64,000 bases of DNA from the NCBI GenBank assembly GCA_028583605.1, contig CM053326.1:15168587-15232586 (forward strand). Reading direction: 5' to 3'. Position 1 is the first letter of the stretch. Each line of letters begins with the position of its first letter. Below the pieces are notes generated by a model. The model saw only the letters and a program-made list of their open reading frames with translations. It did no database searches and was not told the DNA's origin. The DNA comes from Dastarcus helophoroides. Lineage: Eukaryota > Arthropoda > Insecta > Coleoptera > Bothrideridae. Shown here in pieces: positions 12,025-23,889 of the stretch. The position numbers were made by a program, and so were the translations under genes.

Positions 12025-14132
12025 TCTCGTAGATTTGTTACAAAGCTCGTTTCACTTATAGAGGTATAAGGAAACATGGGGTGTAATATTTATTCCCTTA
12101 TCTATTTATATTTACTTAAAATATATTACTTATTTACTTAAAGAAATCTGGTATCTCTACCGAATTTCTTGTTTCTGTTATTATGTTATTTGTAATTCAA
12201 ATTTCTTGGTGAAAACATAAAATTTCCCCCCTAAAATTATGTTAACATTATTTCAAAAACAAAAACTGGATAGAGCACCTAAAAAACATTTCTGCGAATT
12301 TTCGAGATATTTGATCGGTAACTGTAATTAATTAGCATTTGAATTGGATGTACCAAACTAGAGAGATCCAATAAGATCGAAACCGATCTTTGTTCTCCAA
12401 ACTTCGAATCTGATAAATGTTCAAATCTGTTGGTCTGTGCATTGGAATCTAGTTTTCTGGGATCTTCCTGGTGAGTAATGGCTTTGCTAAGCGTTTGTGG
12501 TTCAACTGTTGGCAGTTCGGCCACCTATACATGCTTAGAATATTATTTTTTTACTGTCGTCTCCAATAAACTTGCTAATTTAATTTTGCTCATATTAGTA
12601 GTAGAAGATAAAAACCAAAGAGGTCTTTTGCTGGGTATTCGGTTAACCTTTCCCTTGTCCACTAATAAACATCCTTTGTGAGCTACAAAAATTCTCTCAA
12701 TAGTGATAGTCAGAGTATCTATAGAGGACGATGGATATTCTTTAATAGCAGCATATGAATGATCTTGATTTAAAAGAAATGTTGAAACTAATTCTTGATG
12801 AGCATGTTCGGCTAAAATCTGAGATGCATTGTCTGCTTATTGTTTTATGGATTCTGGAAGAGGGATTATGCACTCCCTATGTAAGCTGGCATATTACATT
12901 TGACCAAAAAGTTTCTAGAAAGAAGGTCCAGCAATGTCATTATGCCAGTTGATTATGTATATCATTTTGTCCATACAACGTTTTGAAAAAAAAAATGTAA
13001 ATAAATAGAAAGGACACTTTTTATATAGAAGAAGTTATTTAAAAGCAACAGTAACTTCTTGACAACTAAAATAAATGCTACAATTATTTATAGTAGAAGA
13101 GCTAAAAGTGGGAATTTATATATTTTGTAAGAGGGGGCAAGACAATGAAGAGGTAGTTTTCCATCCCCTAACAAATCAAAATCACCATTGGCACATATTT
13201 ATACCTAACATTACTATTTTTATCAAATGCAGAAAAAGTTTTCTCATCTAGTGTTTTGCTCTCATTTTTTGGAATGTTCACCTATGTCTCTTACCTATGT
13301 CTCTTACTTGATCCGTCAGCTGTCAGCTAAAAAAGATAGACGCCATCGTTCTACTATGGCACATTTATTCGCTGCCTTTAAAATCAATAATTTATATATA
13401 ACTACATATTTTCTGGTTGCACAAAAAATGTTGTTTGTGCCTCGTCCACCTAACTCTTTAACAACTTCGAGATTATCAAGCCTCAGCCGCACAGCAGCCT
13501 CGTTATGCTAAAGATTTACTTCACGGCTTAGGCCTACAAAGAAATATTTAGTTTTTTGTTGTTATTTAAGGTGATGAAAGTTTGGCAGTTTGTTGACAGT
13601 TAACTTCAAATGTCGTGTCGTGGAAAATGATGGAAGGCTGCAGGAAGGGTTTTTCGTACAATCTTTTTTGGGATGGTGCTAAAATAAATTATTTTTACCA
13701 CGTAAAATGATTGACAGCATACATTAAAAATTATACTTCTCTTAAAGGTTCTAGAGAAAATGTTTTCATGTAGATAATTATCAGTAGATACATCTCATAA
13801 TTACTATTAAGTTGCAATATTTGGACTCAAAATTTAAGAAGTATGGGATAAGGTGGGCAACAGTGAATCATCAAAAATTCAGGGGCTCATAATTCATTGG
13901 CATGCGGATATAAAAACGATTTATTACGGCCAAATGACGGCTTATGTATCTAATTTTTATTTTTTGGGTCAATTTCAGCCCAACACCTAATAGAAAAGAT
14001 ATTATTATAAGTTTTTTAAAATATGAAAAATGGTTCACTGTGTCCAATCCAAGGAACACAGCGAATCAGTGGGAGGAGGTCTACTGTAAACCTGTTATGA
14101 GCAGTTAAATGATCAAAATTTAATTCTATGTA
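12025..14132. other. Gene-free stretch with unplaced open frames
   Basis: Short open frames at 12478-12952 and 13227-13511 do not resemble a known protein family. On the minus strand of the second, a run with NLEVVKELGGRGTNN looks protein-like but could not be assigned. A 17 bp duplication (cctatgtctcttac, twice) lies at about 13277-13307. No splice-supported exon was found. Confidence 0.4.
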
Positions 14133-16410
14133 CCGGGTGGCCAACTAAGAAAGGACGCCGGCTATACCTCAGCAAGGAATTACTTTACAGCTTTGGGGAA
14201 AAAATTTTAATAAGAAAAGTGGCCCTAAAAATCGCTGGAAAATATTTTTGAAGTTCTAAAATGACCGGTAGATGGCGTAATAGGTAAGACTGAATAGAAA
14301 ATTAGGATTTTCTCGAAATTTTGCCTAATTAAGGTATATGGAAAATACATGCATTGTAATCCTAGAATATTTATGATTTGTTTTGCTTTACACTTTTTGT
14401 TCTGTTTTTAAAAATAAAGTGGTGGGGAGACGTCGAAAAAAATTTTTTTAAATGCCATTTACTTCAGTTAGCCTTAAGGAAATTTAACAAATATAGTCTT
14501 TATAGAAAGACTGCTATTTAGTCTATCGACGGCACTTTCACGTGTTTTTATTTTAAAATTATTGTCGCTGCTACAGTGCGTTATATAAAATGGTAATAGA
14601 TTTCGCCGTTTTTCTAAAAAAAATTAAATAGAATGATATGTCAATTTGGATATCTTAAAATAGAGAATTAAAAGCCCTAAATATCAGTAAAAATCGCAAC
14701 TCGATATATTTTGTTTAACCGAAGATATTGACAAACAAAGTTTAAGTTATAAATAATCACATAGTTTGTCTACAAAACTGGTAAAGTGGCCCTTGAAAAA
14801 AGTTAACTACGAAAATGAAATAAAAAAGTGCAAATCTTTAAGGTTGCAAATGTGTTTACTATCTGCTCTTCTAACTGAATTGTTACTTCCACTTATACAG
14901 TTCTTTATAAAATAAAAAATTGGTTTCAGGGGACAAGATTTGTATTTCAATTTTTAAAATTAAAAAGATTTAAACAAATGAAGAAGCATTTGACATGCTA
15001 ACTAACAATTTATTTCGAATGTATGAAAATGCAAGTGATGCTGCTAAACCTAGGCGTGCAGTATCCCGAAAAACATAATCAAAGTGAAAGAGTTTTCCTT
15101 CGACTGATACATCGCATACGCACCACAGGAAATGTGCATGTTGCTGTGTTCAGAGGATAACGTAGAGGTCGCATCGAACAAAATATTATAAATGTTTTAG
15201 AATATGTGAAATTTAATCCCTCATTTAAGTGCTAGGACAATAGCTAATGACTTGGGGATATGCTGAACCACCGTTCAAAACCAGGTCCACGTGGCAGGTA
15301 GATAGGAAGTGGAAGTCAGTTTTCTTGGCCATCTAGGTCCCCAGATCTGACTTGCCTTGATTTTAATTTGTCAGGCGAATAGAAGACCTTGTTTTTGCCA
15401 ACAAGCCTACAGAAGAAAGGGCATGATCGAAAGAATAAGAAACAATATTTAGAGGGGTAGAATGTTCAATGGTAAATGTCAAAATTGCAGTGTTGTTCAT
15501 TCGTCAGAGGATTCACTTCATGAAAATGATGGGCTGCAATCAGTTTGAACATCTAGGGCTCCAGTCAATAGAGGATATTAATTTAACATTTTTAATGTAA
15601 TGCAGTGTCTTTTTTTACTTTTTTGAATATTAGATTGTTTCTTCGGTTAATTTTTTTACATTATTCACTGTTATTACTATTAGATCATTGTAGGTATGTT
15701 AATTACTTATTTTTATATTATGTAAGACAAATTCTAAACCTCCTCTGATTTCGTATTCTAAATGGTAAACAACGTCATCGAGCTTTTACGTTACTGAATT
15801 TTTATTTGGCAATATCTCCGGTTAGATAAAAGATATCGAGTTGCCGTTTTCACTGATATCTAGGGCTTTTAATTCTCTATTTCAAGATATTAAAATTGAC
15901 ATATCTTCCTATTTAATTTTTTTTAGAAAAACGGCGAAATTTGTTACCATTTTATATAACGCGCTGTAGCAACGACAATAATTTTAAAATAAAAACATAT
16001 GAAAGTGCTTTCGACAGACTAAATAACACTATTTCTATAGAGACTAAATTTGTTAAATTTTATTGAGGCTAACTGAAGTAAATGGTATTTAAAAAATTTT
16101 TTTTTCGACGTCTCCCCACCACTTTATTTTTAGAGATAGAAGAAAGAGTGTAGAACAAAAACATATTGAAACTACTCTACAGTTACAATGCATGCATTTT
16201 CAATATACTTTAATTAAGTAAAATTTCGATAAAATCCTAATTTTTTATTTAGCTTCACGTATTACGCCACCTAGCGGTCATTTTAGAACCTCAAAAATAT
16301 GTACCAGCGATTTTTCAGGGCCACTTTCCTTATTGAAATTTTTTTCTCAAAACTGTGGGATGGTTCGTTGCTGAGATATAGCCGGCGTCCTTTCTTAGTT
16401 GGCCACCCGG
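14133..16410 (+). mobile_element. DDE transposon with very long (about 600 bp) inverted arms
   Basis: The ends are perfect inverses, ccgggtggccaactaagaaa on the left and its complement on the right. Both are flanked by TA (14131-14132 and 16411-16412). The inverted similarity runs on through 14133-14745 and about 15785-16410, including gtggtggggagacgtcgaaa and taaaagccctaaatatcagt blocks. The arms enclose a short, dead transposase (15005-15570). The TA target fits the Tc1/mariner group. Such long arms would fold the transcript into a hairpin of over 600 bp. Confidence 0.85.
15005..15570 (+). pseudogene. DDE transposase remnant inside the long-armed element
   Basis: Across frameshifts the + strand gives MYENASDAAK, then YPEKHNQSERVFLRLIHRIR and TGNVHV. 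This matches the N-terminal block of a widespread arthropod transposase family (YAERxPxRxxPSxxxFxRLxxRLRETG). An ARTIANDLGI helix-turn-helix piece follows. It then jumps to SWPSRSPDLT and LDFNL, the WPPRSPDLTPLDFFLWG block near the third catalytic residue. The FTDE and QQDGAP catalytic blocks in between are deleted. It is a non-functional internal-deletion derivative. Confidence 0.75.
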
Positions 16411-16412
16411 TA

Positions 16413-17384
16413 CTTGTTATGACACAGAGAAATGTTTTAATAGTGAGTGGGGACAGCATGTATATAGTTACATTAAAAAACTTATTTCCATACATGTAAT
16501 CTAAGTATACAAAAAGCATTGTTTAGGACATAGAAAACTAGTTCATCGTATGCACGATCTTCATGGTTCATTGTGCACCACCTACACCTTTCTATGTTTT
16601 AAGTAATACTAAAAACAAACAAAAATAACTAAAGCAGTAACGGTATGTCTAAACGATGAAAAATAGTCACTAAGGAAGTAAAAAAAAATTGAATGGGCAA
16701 AAAATATCACGGAAATGTAAGCAACTTAATTAATATCTGCTTTAATTTGCTTTTTCATTGTAAAACACAAGCTAGTTCGTTGCGTGTTTTCTTTGGGAGT
16801 TTGTCTTCGTCGCATCATCTGCCAACCTTTAGTTTACAGAATTTGAGTGGTGATTCGCTGTGTACCACTGATTCACTGTTTGCCACTCGATCCTACTTGG
16901 TGAGAAAAAATATTGCATGTTGGTCAAAGATAATTACACCATAAGCAAGTAATGTAATTGGCATTAATAGGTAAGAATGCAGTGACTACAATCAGAAGAT
17001 AAACTAAATAAAATAAGAGATTTTTTAATCTCTACTGAGCAAGATTGCAGCCATTAATCGATTTACCGTTGAAACTTTTAAATGAAAAGCTAATTTACAT
17101 ACGACTTTAAAACATCGTTTCTCTTGGTAATAAATTATGCTCGACATTCGCAGGAAATACAAAAAAGACCACGTAGAATAATTAACAAAACTCTGAATTA
17201 GTATTCAGCGGCTCAATAAAAAGGCCATTTAGTCTTTATTTATAACTGGAGGAAATATTTTCGCTAAAAGGAAAGACGTGTTCGTAGAATAAGAAAAGGT
17301 TTGTTTATTTGCTCTGAATATTTTCGTTCCGTTTTATTGTTGTAAGGTACATACATGCGAGTTGAATGAATGTTTCTTTTTCAG
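16413..17384 (+). other. Intron end upstream of the receptor exon
   Basis: AT-rich sequence with no recognised gene apart from the splice acceptor at its right end: a pyrimidine-rich tract tgtttctttttcag at 17371-17384 ends in AG directly before the conserved receptor codons. An 83-codon open frame at 16693-16944 has no recognisable similarity. Confidence 0.6.
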
Positions 17385-17637
17385 GTATATAGCGGTAACA
17401 CAACCAATAAAGTATGCGAAGCACAAGAACAATCGTCGTGTGTGGTTGACTATCGCTTTAGTATGGATGATATCGGCTGCGATAGGATCTCCTATCGTTC
17501 TTGGCCTGAACAATACTCCAGATCGTGTACCAGATGCGTGCCTATTTTACAACAGTGACTTTATTATTTATTCCAGTCTGTCTTCGTTCTACATTCCTTG
17601 TATTATCATGGTTTTTCTATATTACAATATATTTAAG
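17385..17637 (+). CDS. Dop2R: D2-like dopamine receptor, exon for TM4 to TM5
   Basis: This exon encodes 84 complete residues plus one split base and belongs to a class A G-protein-coupled receptor for dopamine that normally couples to inhibitory G proteins at the neuronal membrane. It opens at the DRY motif: the first base completes the arginine codon, followed by YIAVTQPIKYAKHKN (intracellular loop 2). Next come TM4 (LTIALVWMISAAIGSPIVLG), the extracellular loop with its conserved cysteine (DACLFYNSDF) and TM5 with SSLSSFYIPC, whose serines contact the catechol in this family. It closes with YYNIFK. The acceptor is ttcttttttcag-like and the donor is AAG|GTAAGA. The sequence closely follows insect Dop2R. 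Upstream exons (N-terminus, TM1-3) were not found in the window. Confidence 0.93.
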
Positions 17638-17732
17638 GTAAGAAATAATTTAAATTATATTAAATATTACGACAAAAAGCAAATATTGCTTGGTATGCTA
17701 TTTTGAAATAATTAAATGTATCCTGAAGCAAT

Positions 17733-17930
17733 TATGTATGCCCCTTAAATTGGACAATTTAAGTTATGGCTAGATCATTGTATTTCTTACATAAACAATT
17801 AAAAATTTGGCTTTTTCCACGGCCAGCAACAATTTAAATTATAATAAAAATTGTAGGCAGTAAATAATGTTCATAATGTGCCCCTAAAATTATAAAATTT
17901 AAGCTATAGGTAGATGCATTTTATTTCCTA
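17733..17930 (+). repeat. Diverged direct repeat just inside the intron
   Basis: Two copies of about 55 bp: atgccccttaaattggacaa at 17738 and atgtgcccctaaaattataa at 17876. Each continues into aatttaagttatggctaga / aatttaagctataggtaga and then ttgtatttctta / ttttatttccta. They start about 100 bp after the exon's donor site. The function is unknown; an old local duplication is the simplest reading. Confidence 0.6.
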
Positions 17931-19382
17931 TGTAAACTTCTAGGTAGGAATTCGCTTCCTTTCCTATTTTAATGGTTTTTCAAAATTACTAAAATAAAAC
18001 CGAGCAAATAATTAGAAATTAAAAAAACCCATAAAATAGTAATCTGCTCTTCGATACTCGCCAGTGAATTGAAGAAATTATTCTCAAATTATGAGAGAAA
18101 AGATCGACAATGCAAATCAGTAGTGAAGTAAACAATAAAAATAAAAATTTCAGAAAATTGGCTAAATGTGTAAAGCTTAAAAAATAAATTTTAAAATATG
18201 GAGTTTCGGGGAAAAAGTGGAAATTCGGTAAGGCAACTCCCAAACTTTATAAAAGAATTTCGAAATTTTTAGTAAAAATTTATATAACGTAAGTGAACCC
18301 TAAGACAAAGAAAAGAGTTTTGAAAATTCATCCTCTGAGGATGTTATATATGGGATGATTGCATGAAAGTCAGTTATTTTTCAAATCAGAAATATAGCAA
18401 GCTGTTTCATAAATAAAAGTCAATTGCATTAGCGTTTTTGGAAATTTATCCATAGAGAGTAAAAGTTTGAATAAGAAGTGTATCATCTTTTAAATTAGAA
18501 ACGGAATTTGAGAACAGGTAGATAGTCTCAGAGATTTAGCATGTTAATTTCTAATAATTTTATTTTATTTTAAACTCATGGAAATACGAAAAAGGAAAAC
18601 GAATGCAGCAACACATCGAATTTAAAAATTCATCATTTATTAATTTCATTTAGTAATAAATACTATAAGTATTTATTTCAGAGTAAGTCGCAATTCTAAT
18701 TTGATAATATTCAAGATTTGATTATTTACCTACATTCAAACTTTTTTCTTCAAATGAGAGTCCACATTTTGGCTTACCGCAATTAAAATAAAGGAACTTC
18801 AGTAATCATATCACTGCAAGTATTATGGAGAGAAAATTCCGAAGTAATGAAAAAACTACACTGGCCGATAAAAAATGTGTTTTTATTGTTACATTGAGCT
18901 AAATAGCATGTTGTGGTAGAATGGACCCACCTAAACAACAAAAATATTTGGTTGAAACACACTAATTACATTTAATTTTCTTCTCTCTGCAATCACATCT
19001 TTCCCCTTTATGAACCAACATTAATCATCTATCATGGCTAAGTTCTGCCATCTTTCACCCTGCATCTCGCTGACAGTGCCCTAATTCTCAGAGAAAAAAA
19101 AAGATAAATGGGAATGGAGAAGGTGAATTTTTAATGACATTCGACAAGTGAAGGATTTGTTGATGTCTTAAAAGTTCATTAGCTAGTTATTCATATTTTA
19201 TTTATTTCTTTGGCTAGTGAGTTCCGTTGCTTAAGAAACTTCCCCCGAAAGTCCGTACTAAATCATTTCTCACCTTGCCGTAACTGTAACCTGGAGTTAA
19301 AGTTGAGTCGGTACTCTGTTCTTCGAAGTTCTGTGATGGTGCTTTATTATGTCCATCCCCTCCAAAAACAATATTTTACAAA
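17931..19382. other. Gene-free intronic stretch
   Basis: AT-rich sequence with no recognised exon or transposon. The slightly less AT-rich portion near 19010-19090 has no open frame of note. Confidence 0.45.
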
Positions 19383-19808
19383 TCAAATTGCGCATTCAGT
19401 ACTGATAAGTCTACATTGTGAGAAACAAGTCTTATGGCAGAAGGCAAATTTGAATATCCGACCTTGGGCTTTTGTTTTTAAAAAACCTTTAGGCTTTGTC
19501 ATGCAAAAAAGACAATCGTCAAAATGACTGATAAGTTCATCTATCATTGGAACCTCAAAAAACATATTTTTTTCTGCCTTTTTTCCACTGCACCAATGAC
19601 ATGCTATAACTGATACGGCAGCCATCGGGAGCCCCTGCTTGTCTTGACATCCGATTAAAACATCAAGATACACAAAAAAAATTCTCAGATTTAAAAAAAA
19701 TAATCTGGTTTGTGCCTTTACTGGAAATCTCCAGTCATTAGTACGGTAAGGCCCTGTAGCTCCTACAATTACTTTGGCAACAAAATTTTTTTTAGTACAA
19801 AGATACAC
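19383..19808 (-). pseudogene. Repeat-associated protein fragment with FCMT zinc-like motif
   Basis: The minus strand is open for 141 codons. Its middle gives ACHWCSGKKAEKNMFFEVPM and then DDCLFCMTKPKGF. This resembles a protein that recurs in arthropod repeats, where HWxxGKRxxMPFxxPMxWRE is followed by DCYFCMT and a basic GF tail. The protein's role in its transposon is not known to me. The N-terminal part (LDVLIGCQDKQGLP) also fits, but the flanks do not, so it is a truncated copy. A second explanation, chance similarity, cannot be excluded. Confidence 0.45.
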
Positions 19809-19843
19809 TACTATGAGGAGTATATTTTAAAATTATTGTTTAC

Positions 19844-21428
19844 TATACAGGGTAAATATATACACGGTGGTGCACTAAAGTTACCTTTTTTTGAACAGAA
19901 CACTCTGTATATTATTACATATTTAAATGCTATACAAAATTTTGAATTAAACAATATCAAACACTAGGGGTCTGCGATTGGTAGTTTTGAGATATTTAGA
20001 AAAATCATGCAATTTCAGTCTAATTTTGAAGCTTTTTTAAAAGACCAGAAACAATGAAATTAATTTATTTTTTATGCAAATAATTACAGTATATCCTTTT
20101 CTGAAAAATAAATGTTATTTTATTTAAATCGTATTTGATATTATACAGGGTGGTAGAAAACGTTAAATTACATTTTTGTCAAAAAAATTCAAATAGCACA
20201 CCCTGTGTATTATTCTTTATTTTTGGTAAGCAACAACTAAGCGTTGCTTTAATGTCCAAATTTGTGAATCTATCTATTATAGTTTGAGAGTTATTTAACT
20301 TTAAATTTGAAAAATAAAAATTGTCGACATTTGAATGTTTAAAATGCATCTCTGTTTGAAGTTGTTGGAAATTTATTTTTTAACAGTAATGAAAAATACT
20401 AGTAAATAAACTTTTTACCGGATAATTTCGAAACAGTTTACAAATCCAGTAATTCAACATATCTCGTTCCAACTGCGATCTTACCAATTTAAGGTAAAAT
20501 ACATAACTGTTATTAAAGTACTTAATCTTAATTAGGCCACAGTATAGGTTTGACCTATTTTCTTTTTGAAAATATGCTGCATAAAATATATTTATTAATT
20601 TTTTTTATTGTCGTTTTGGGAAATGGTTTTGTTTGGTTAATTTTCCTTACCAAAACGAACGTAAAATTGACTAGAATGAATGAATGTTGTGCCATGCACT
20701 AGTTTTACCCTTATTTACCTAAATAATGTAAACTGTGCAGAAAAAATAGAGCACAGATTCATAGAATTTACGTATAGATGATACGCAGCGTCTAAACCAA
20801 TGTTTTCTATTTAAAAGTTCATATTTTTGAAAATATTCAGTTTATATGATTAAAATTAGAACAGTGAATTAAATTAGTGCATTTTAAAAACATTATTTTT
20901 GTTTAGCTCTAAAAATATGAAAAAAAACTATTTTACTTAAATGAATCTAAAGAATTAAATTTTTTTTATTTAAAATTAAATATCTCACGAACTATAAGAA
21001 TTAGCAACAAATGTTTATATTAAAGCAAAGTTTAGCTGTTAATTAACAAAAAGGGGAAATAATATACAAGGTGTGTTATTTGAATTTTTTGAAAAAAATA
21101 TTATTTTGCGTTTGCTAATCACCCTGTATAACTGCAATTCTTATGTAAATAAAATTACATCATTTTTGAAGAAAAGGATGTTCTGAAATAATCTGTACTA
21201 CAAATAAAATTTTTTGGGTGTTTCCCGAATCGTAAGCGAGCTTGCAATTTAGGCTTAATTTTCATGATTTTTCTAATCTCTCAGAAACTGATAACCGCAG
21301 ACCGCTATTGTTAAATATTATTTTAATCAGCATTTTGTGACTAATTTAAATATGTGAAAATATATATGATGTTCTTTTTAAATCAAGTTAACTTTACTAC
21401 ACCACTCTGTATATGTTCACCCTGTATA
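19844..21428. mobile_element. Palindromic-armed element, family C
   Basis: The ends are tatacagggtaaatatatac and, reverse complemented from the right, tatacagggtgaacatatac. Inverted similarity continues for about 450-550 bp: tgcgattggtagttttgaga on the left pairs with its counterpart near 21285, and an internal tatacagggtggt/caccctgtata pair lies near 20155 and 21125. The centre is AT-rich and non-coding. It is a non-autonomous foldback element within the receptor intron. Confidence 0.75.
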
Positions 21429-22026
21429 GCAGAAAATAATTTTAGAATGTGCGTCTCATATTTGTGTACCTTCTTACCAAAAATATTTTTGTTAGCGAAG
21501 AATCTGTAGGAACTACAGAGCTTTACCCAACAAATGACTCACCCTGTCTAACAAAATTTGGCAGGAGAAAGTTTGCAATTGCGGCGCGTTACACTTGATA
21601 TTTTTGTCACTGAAAAAATTTAACTATTTACAGAACCACTTAATTCGTAATTCAAAACAAGACCGAAAAAATAATAAGGTTTAATTTTCAACGAATCGAT
21701 TCTTATTTATCGTTCTGTTGCAAAATTCACCCCTTTTCAATGACCCCCGTAAAACGTACTACCTTTCAATTCAAATAGGATCTAATGGGGTCACTGAAGT
21801 TTGGTACGTATTAGGGCTTTATGAATATTCTTTCTATTATTAGAAAGGCGTTAGCATTGTGACATAATGGTCTCAACTCCGTTACAAAATGCGAGTCGGC
21901 CAGTGTTATTTTAAAAGCTACTGACCAAAATTTTTTAAAAGTTTTGTGGGGGTCATGATAAGTTCTGTCACCTAGATTTAAAATCCTTTGTAACTTCTAC
22001 AAGTTTGGTCGAGTCTCGGTCAGCAT
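21429..22026. other. Gene-free intronic stretch
   Basis: No gene. A tcaccctgtcta word at about 21539 looks like a lone transposon end. The rest is unassigned. Confidence 0.4.
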
Positions 22027-23872
22027 TATACTGGGTGTTTTATTAGTTGGGAGGTTACCTTTATATGGAATATCACTTATTATAAAGGCAAACTGATTTC
22101 GTCGATGGGGCTAATCGGAGCAAAACTATCTTCTACAAATATTTTCAACTTCCCCCCACAACCGGTTATACCGGAAGTAGACATAAACTTTCTTATTTTA
22201 AATAGCAACCCCCAAATTTTATATTTTATTTAGATTTTACGTAAAAAAATAAGGTGAGTTTATGTATACATGTTTATTGCTACCTTTGATAGTTTTAAAG
22301 ATATTTCAATTGTTCGAAAAAAAAAATGACAGAAAAGAGGGTTATTTTGACTCTTTGTATCTTTTTTATTATTTGCAGTAAAAACATGAAATTTAAGTAA
22401 AAGTCACGGAATATTATAAAGACTAAAATAACGTTATCAGATTTTACATTTATTATACAGGGTGATGGAAATTTTATAATCTTTGCTGTTTTTGTTTTAT
22501 TCAAAAATACTCTGTTTTTTTAAATGAGAACTATATGTTTTTTAATCATTTTTGGATTCTTCACAAAAAAAGAAAAAACAATTTATATTACTTTTTTTTT
22601 AAATGTTGTGCCGTTACAGGGGACTTTACATAAATCTCAAAATAAAAAAAATCAAACATATCTTTTTTATTCAAGTAGGAAATTAACTGTAGACAATAAA
22701 AGCTTAAAGAATTAATCATAATAAGTAATAGGAAAAAAAATAATTGACAAAAAATTTACATTAAGAACAACAAGGACCATCTTCTGTTTTAATACATTTA
22801 AAGTCATATTTTAAGATTTTGAATTGAGTAACGTTTTTAAGCACATCCGATTGTTCCTAGTAATATGCTCGTCATGCAGTAATCGTAAAAAAAATCACTA
22901 AAAAATTTCCATTTCGATTTTCATTATAAAATTTAACGCTTACAATTCCTGAGTTCTAATCTAACAGCATAACAGTTACAGGACGAATTTTCTAGAACAT
23001 TTGTTGTTGATTTTCATTACTCCAAAAATGAGAAGTCTGTTTAACAAAACCATCTTTACGAAACTTACATTCGTGGCTCCCTAAACATTTTTCAATAAGT
23101 ATTCTAACAATTAGTAAAAAACTTATTCGTCTTGTACAGTTATCTTTCAAATGTTATTTAGCCTAAAATTTTTAGGCCTTGTGGTTATGTTTTATTTTTG
23201 AAAATTTTGTTTTCTACCAAGTTGCTACTAGAGAAAAAAAAAGATATATATTTCTTTTTTATTTTAAATTATATCTCTCTAACGGTGCAGAATTTTTAAA
23301 AATTAGCCATATATCTTTTTTCTTCTTTTTATGTGAAGAGTCCAAAAATGATTAAAAAACATATAGTTCCCATTTAAAAAAACAGAGTTTTTTTGAATAA
23401 GACAAAAACAGCAAAGATTATAAAATTTCCATCACCCTGTATAATAAATGTAAAATCTGATTACGTTATTATAGTCTTTATAATATTCCGTGACTTTAAC
23501 TTAAATTTCATGTTTTTACTGCAAATAATAAAAAAGATACAAAGAGTCAAAATAACCCTCTTTTCTGTCATTTTTTTTTTTCGAAAAATTGAAATATCTT
23601 TAAAACTATCAGAGGTAGCAATAAACATGTATACCTAAACTTACCTTATTTTTTTACGTAAAATCTAAATAAAATATAAAATTTGGGGGTTGCCATTTAA
23701 AATAAGAAAGTTAATGTCTACTTTTGGTATAACCGGTAGTGGGGGGAAGTTGAAAATATTTTTAGAAGATAGTTTAGCTCCAATCAGCCCCATCGACAAA
23801 ATCAGTTTGCCTTTATAATAAGTAGTACTCCAGATAAAGGTAACCTCCCAACTAAAAAAAACACCCGGTATA
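22027..23872. mobile_element. Palindromic-armed element, family D (about 650 bp arms)
   Basis: The left end tatactgggtgttttattag and the right end, whose complement is tataccgggtgttttttttag, start inverted arms of about 650 bp (22027-22680 and about 23225-23872). The arms are alike enough that the same 69-residue open frame appears in mirror image on opposite strands (22295-22504 minus, 23393-23600 plus); neither is a real gene. The arms contain an internal ttatacagggtgatggaaat motif. The unpaired centre is about 540 bp. The right end abuts the retrotransposon remnant, whose 3' end is cut off here. Confidence 0.85.
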
Positions 23873-23889
23873 TCCCGTCCTTTACAGCC

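Noticed and set aside
12279..12952. Cluster of open frames as a retroelement fragment
   Set aside because: No recognisable motif in any frame.
22295..22504. Open frame starting MNKTKTAKIIKF on the minus strand, repeated at 23393 on the plus strand
   Set aside because: Mirror copies created by the palindromic arms of family D; AT-rich, no known domain.
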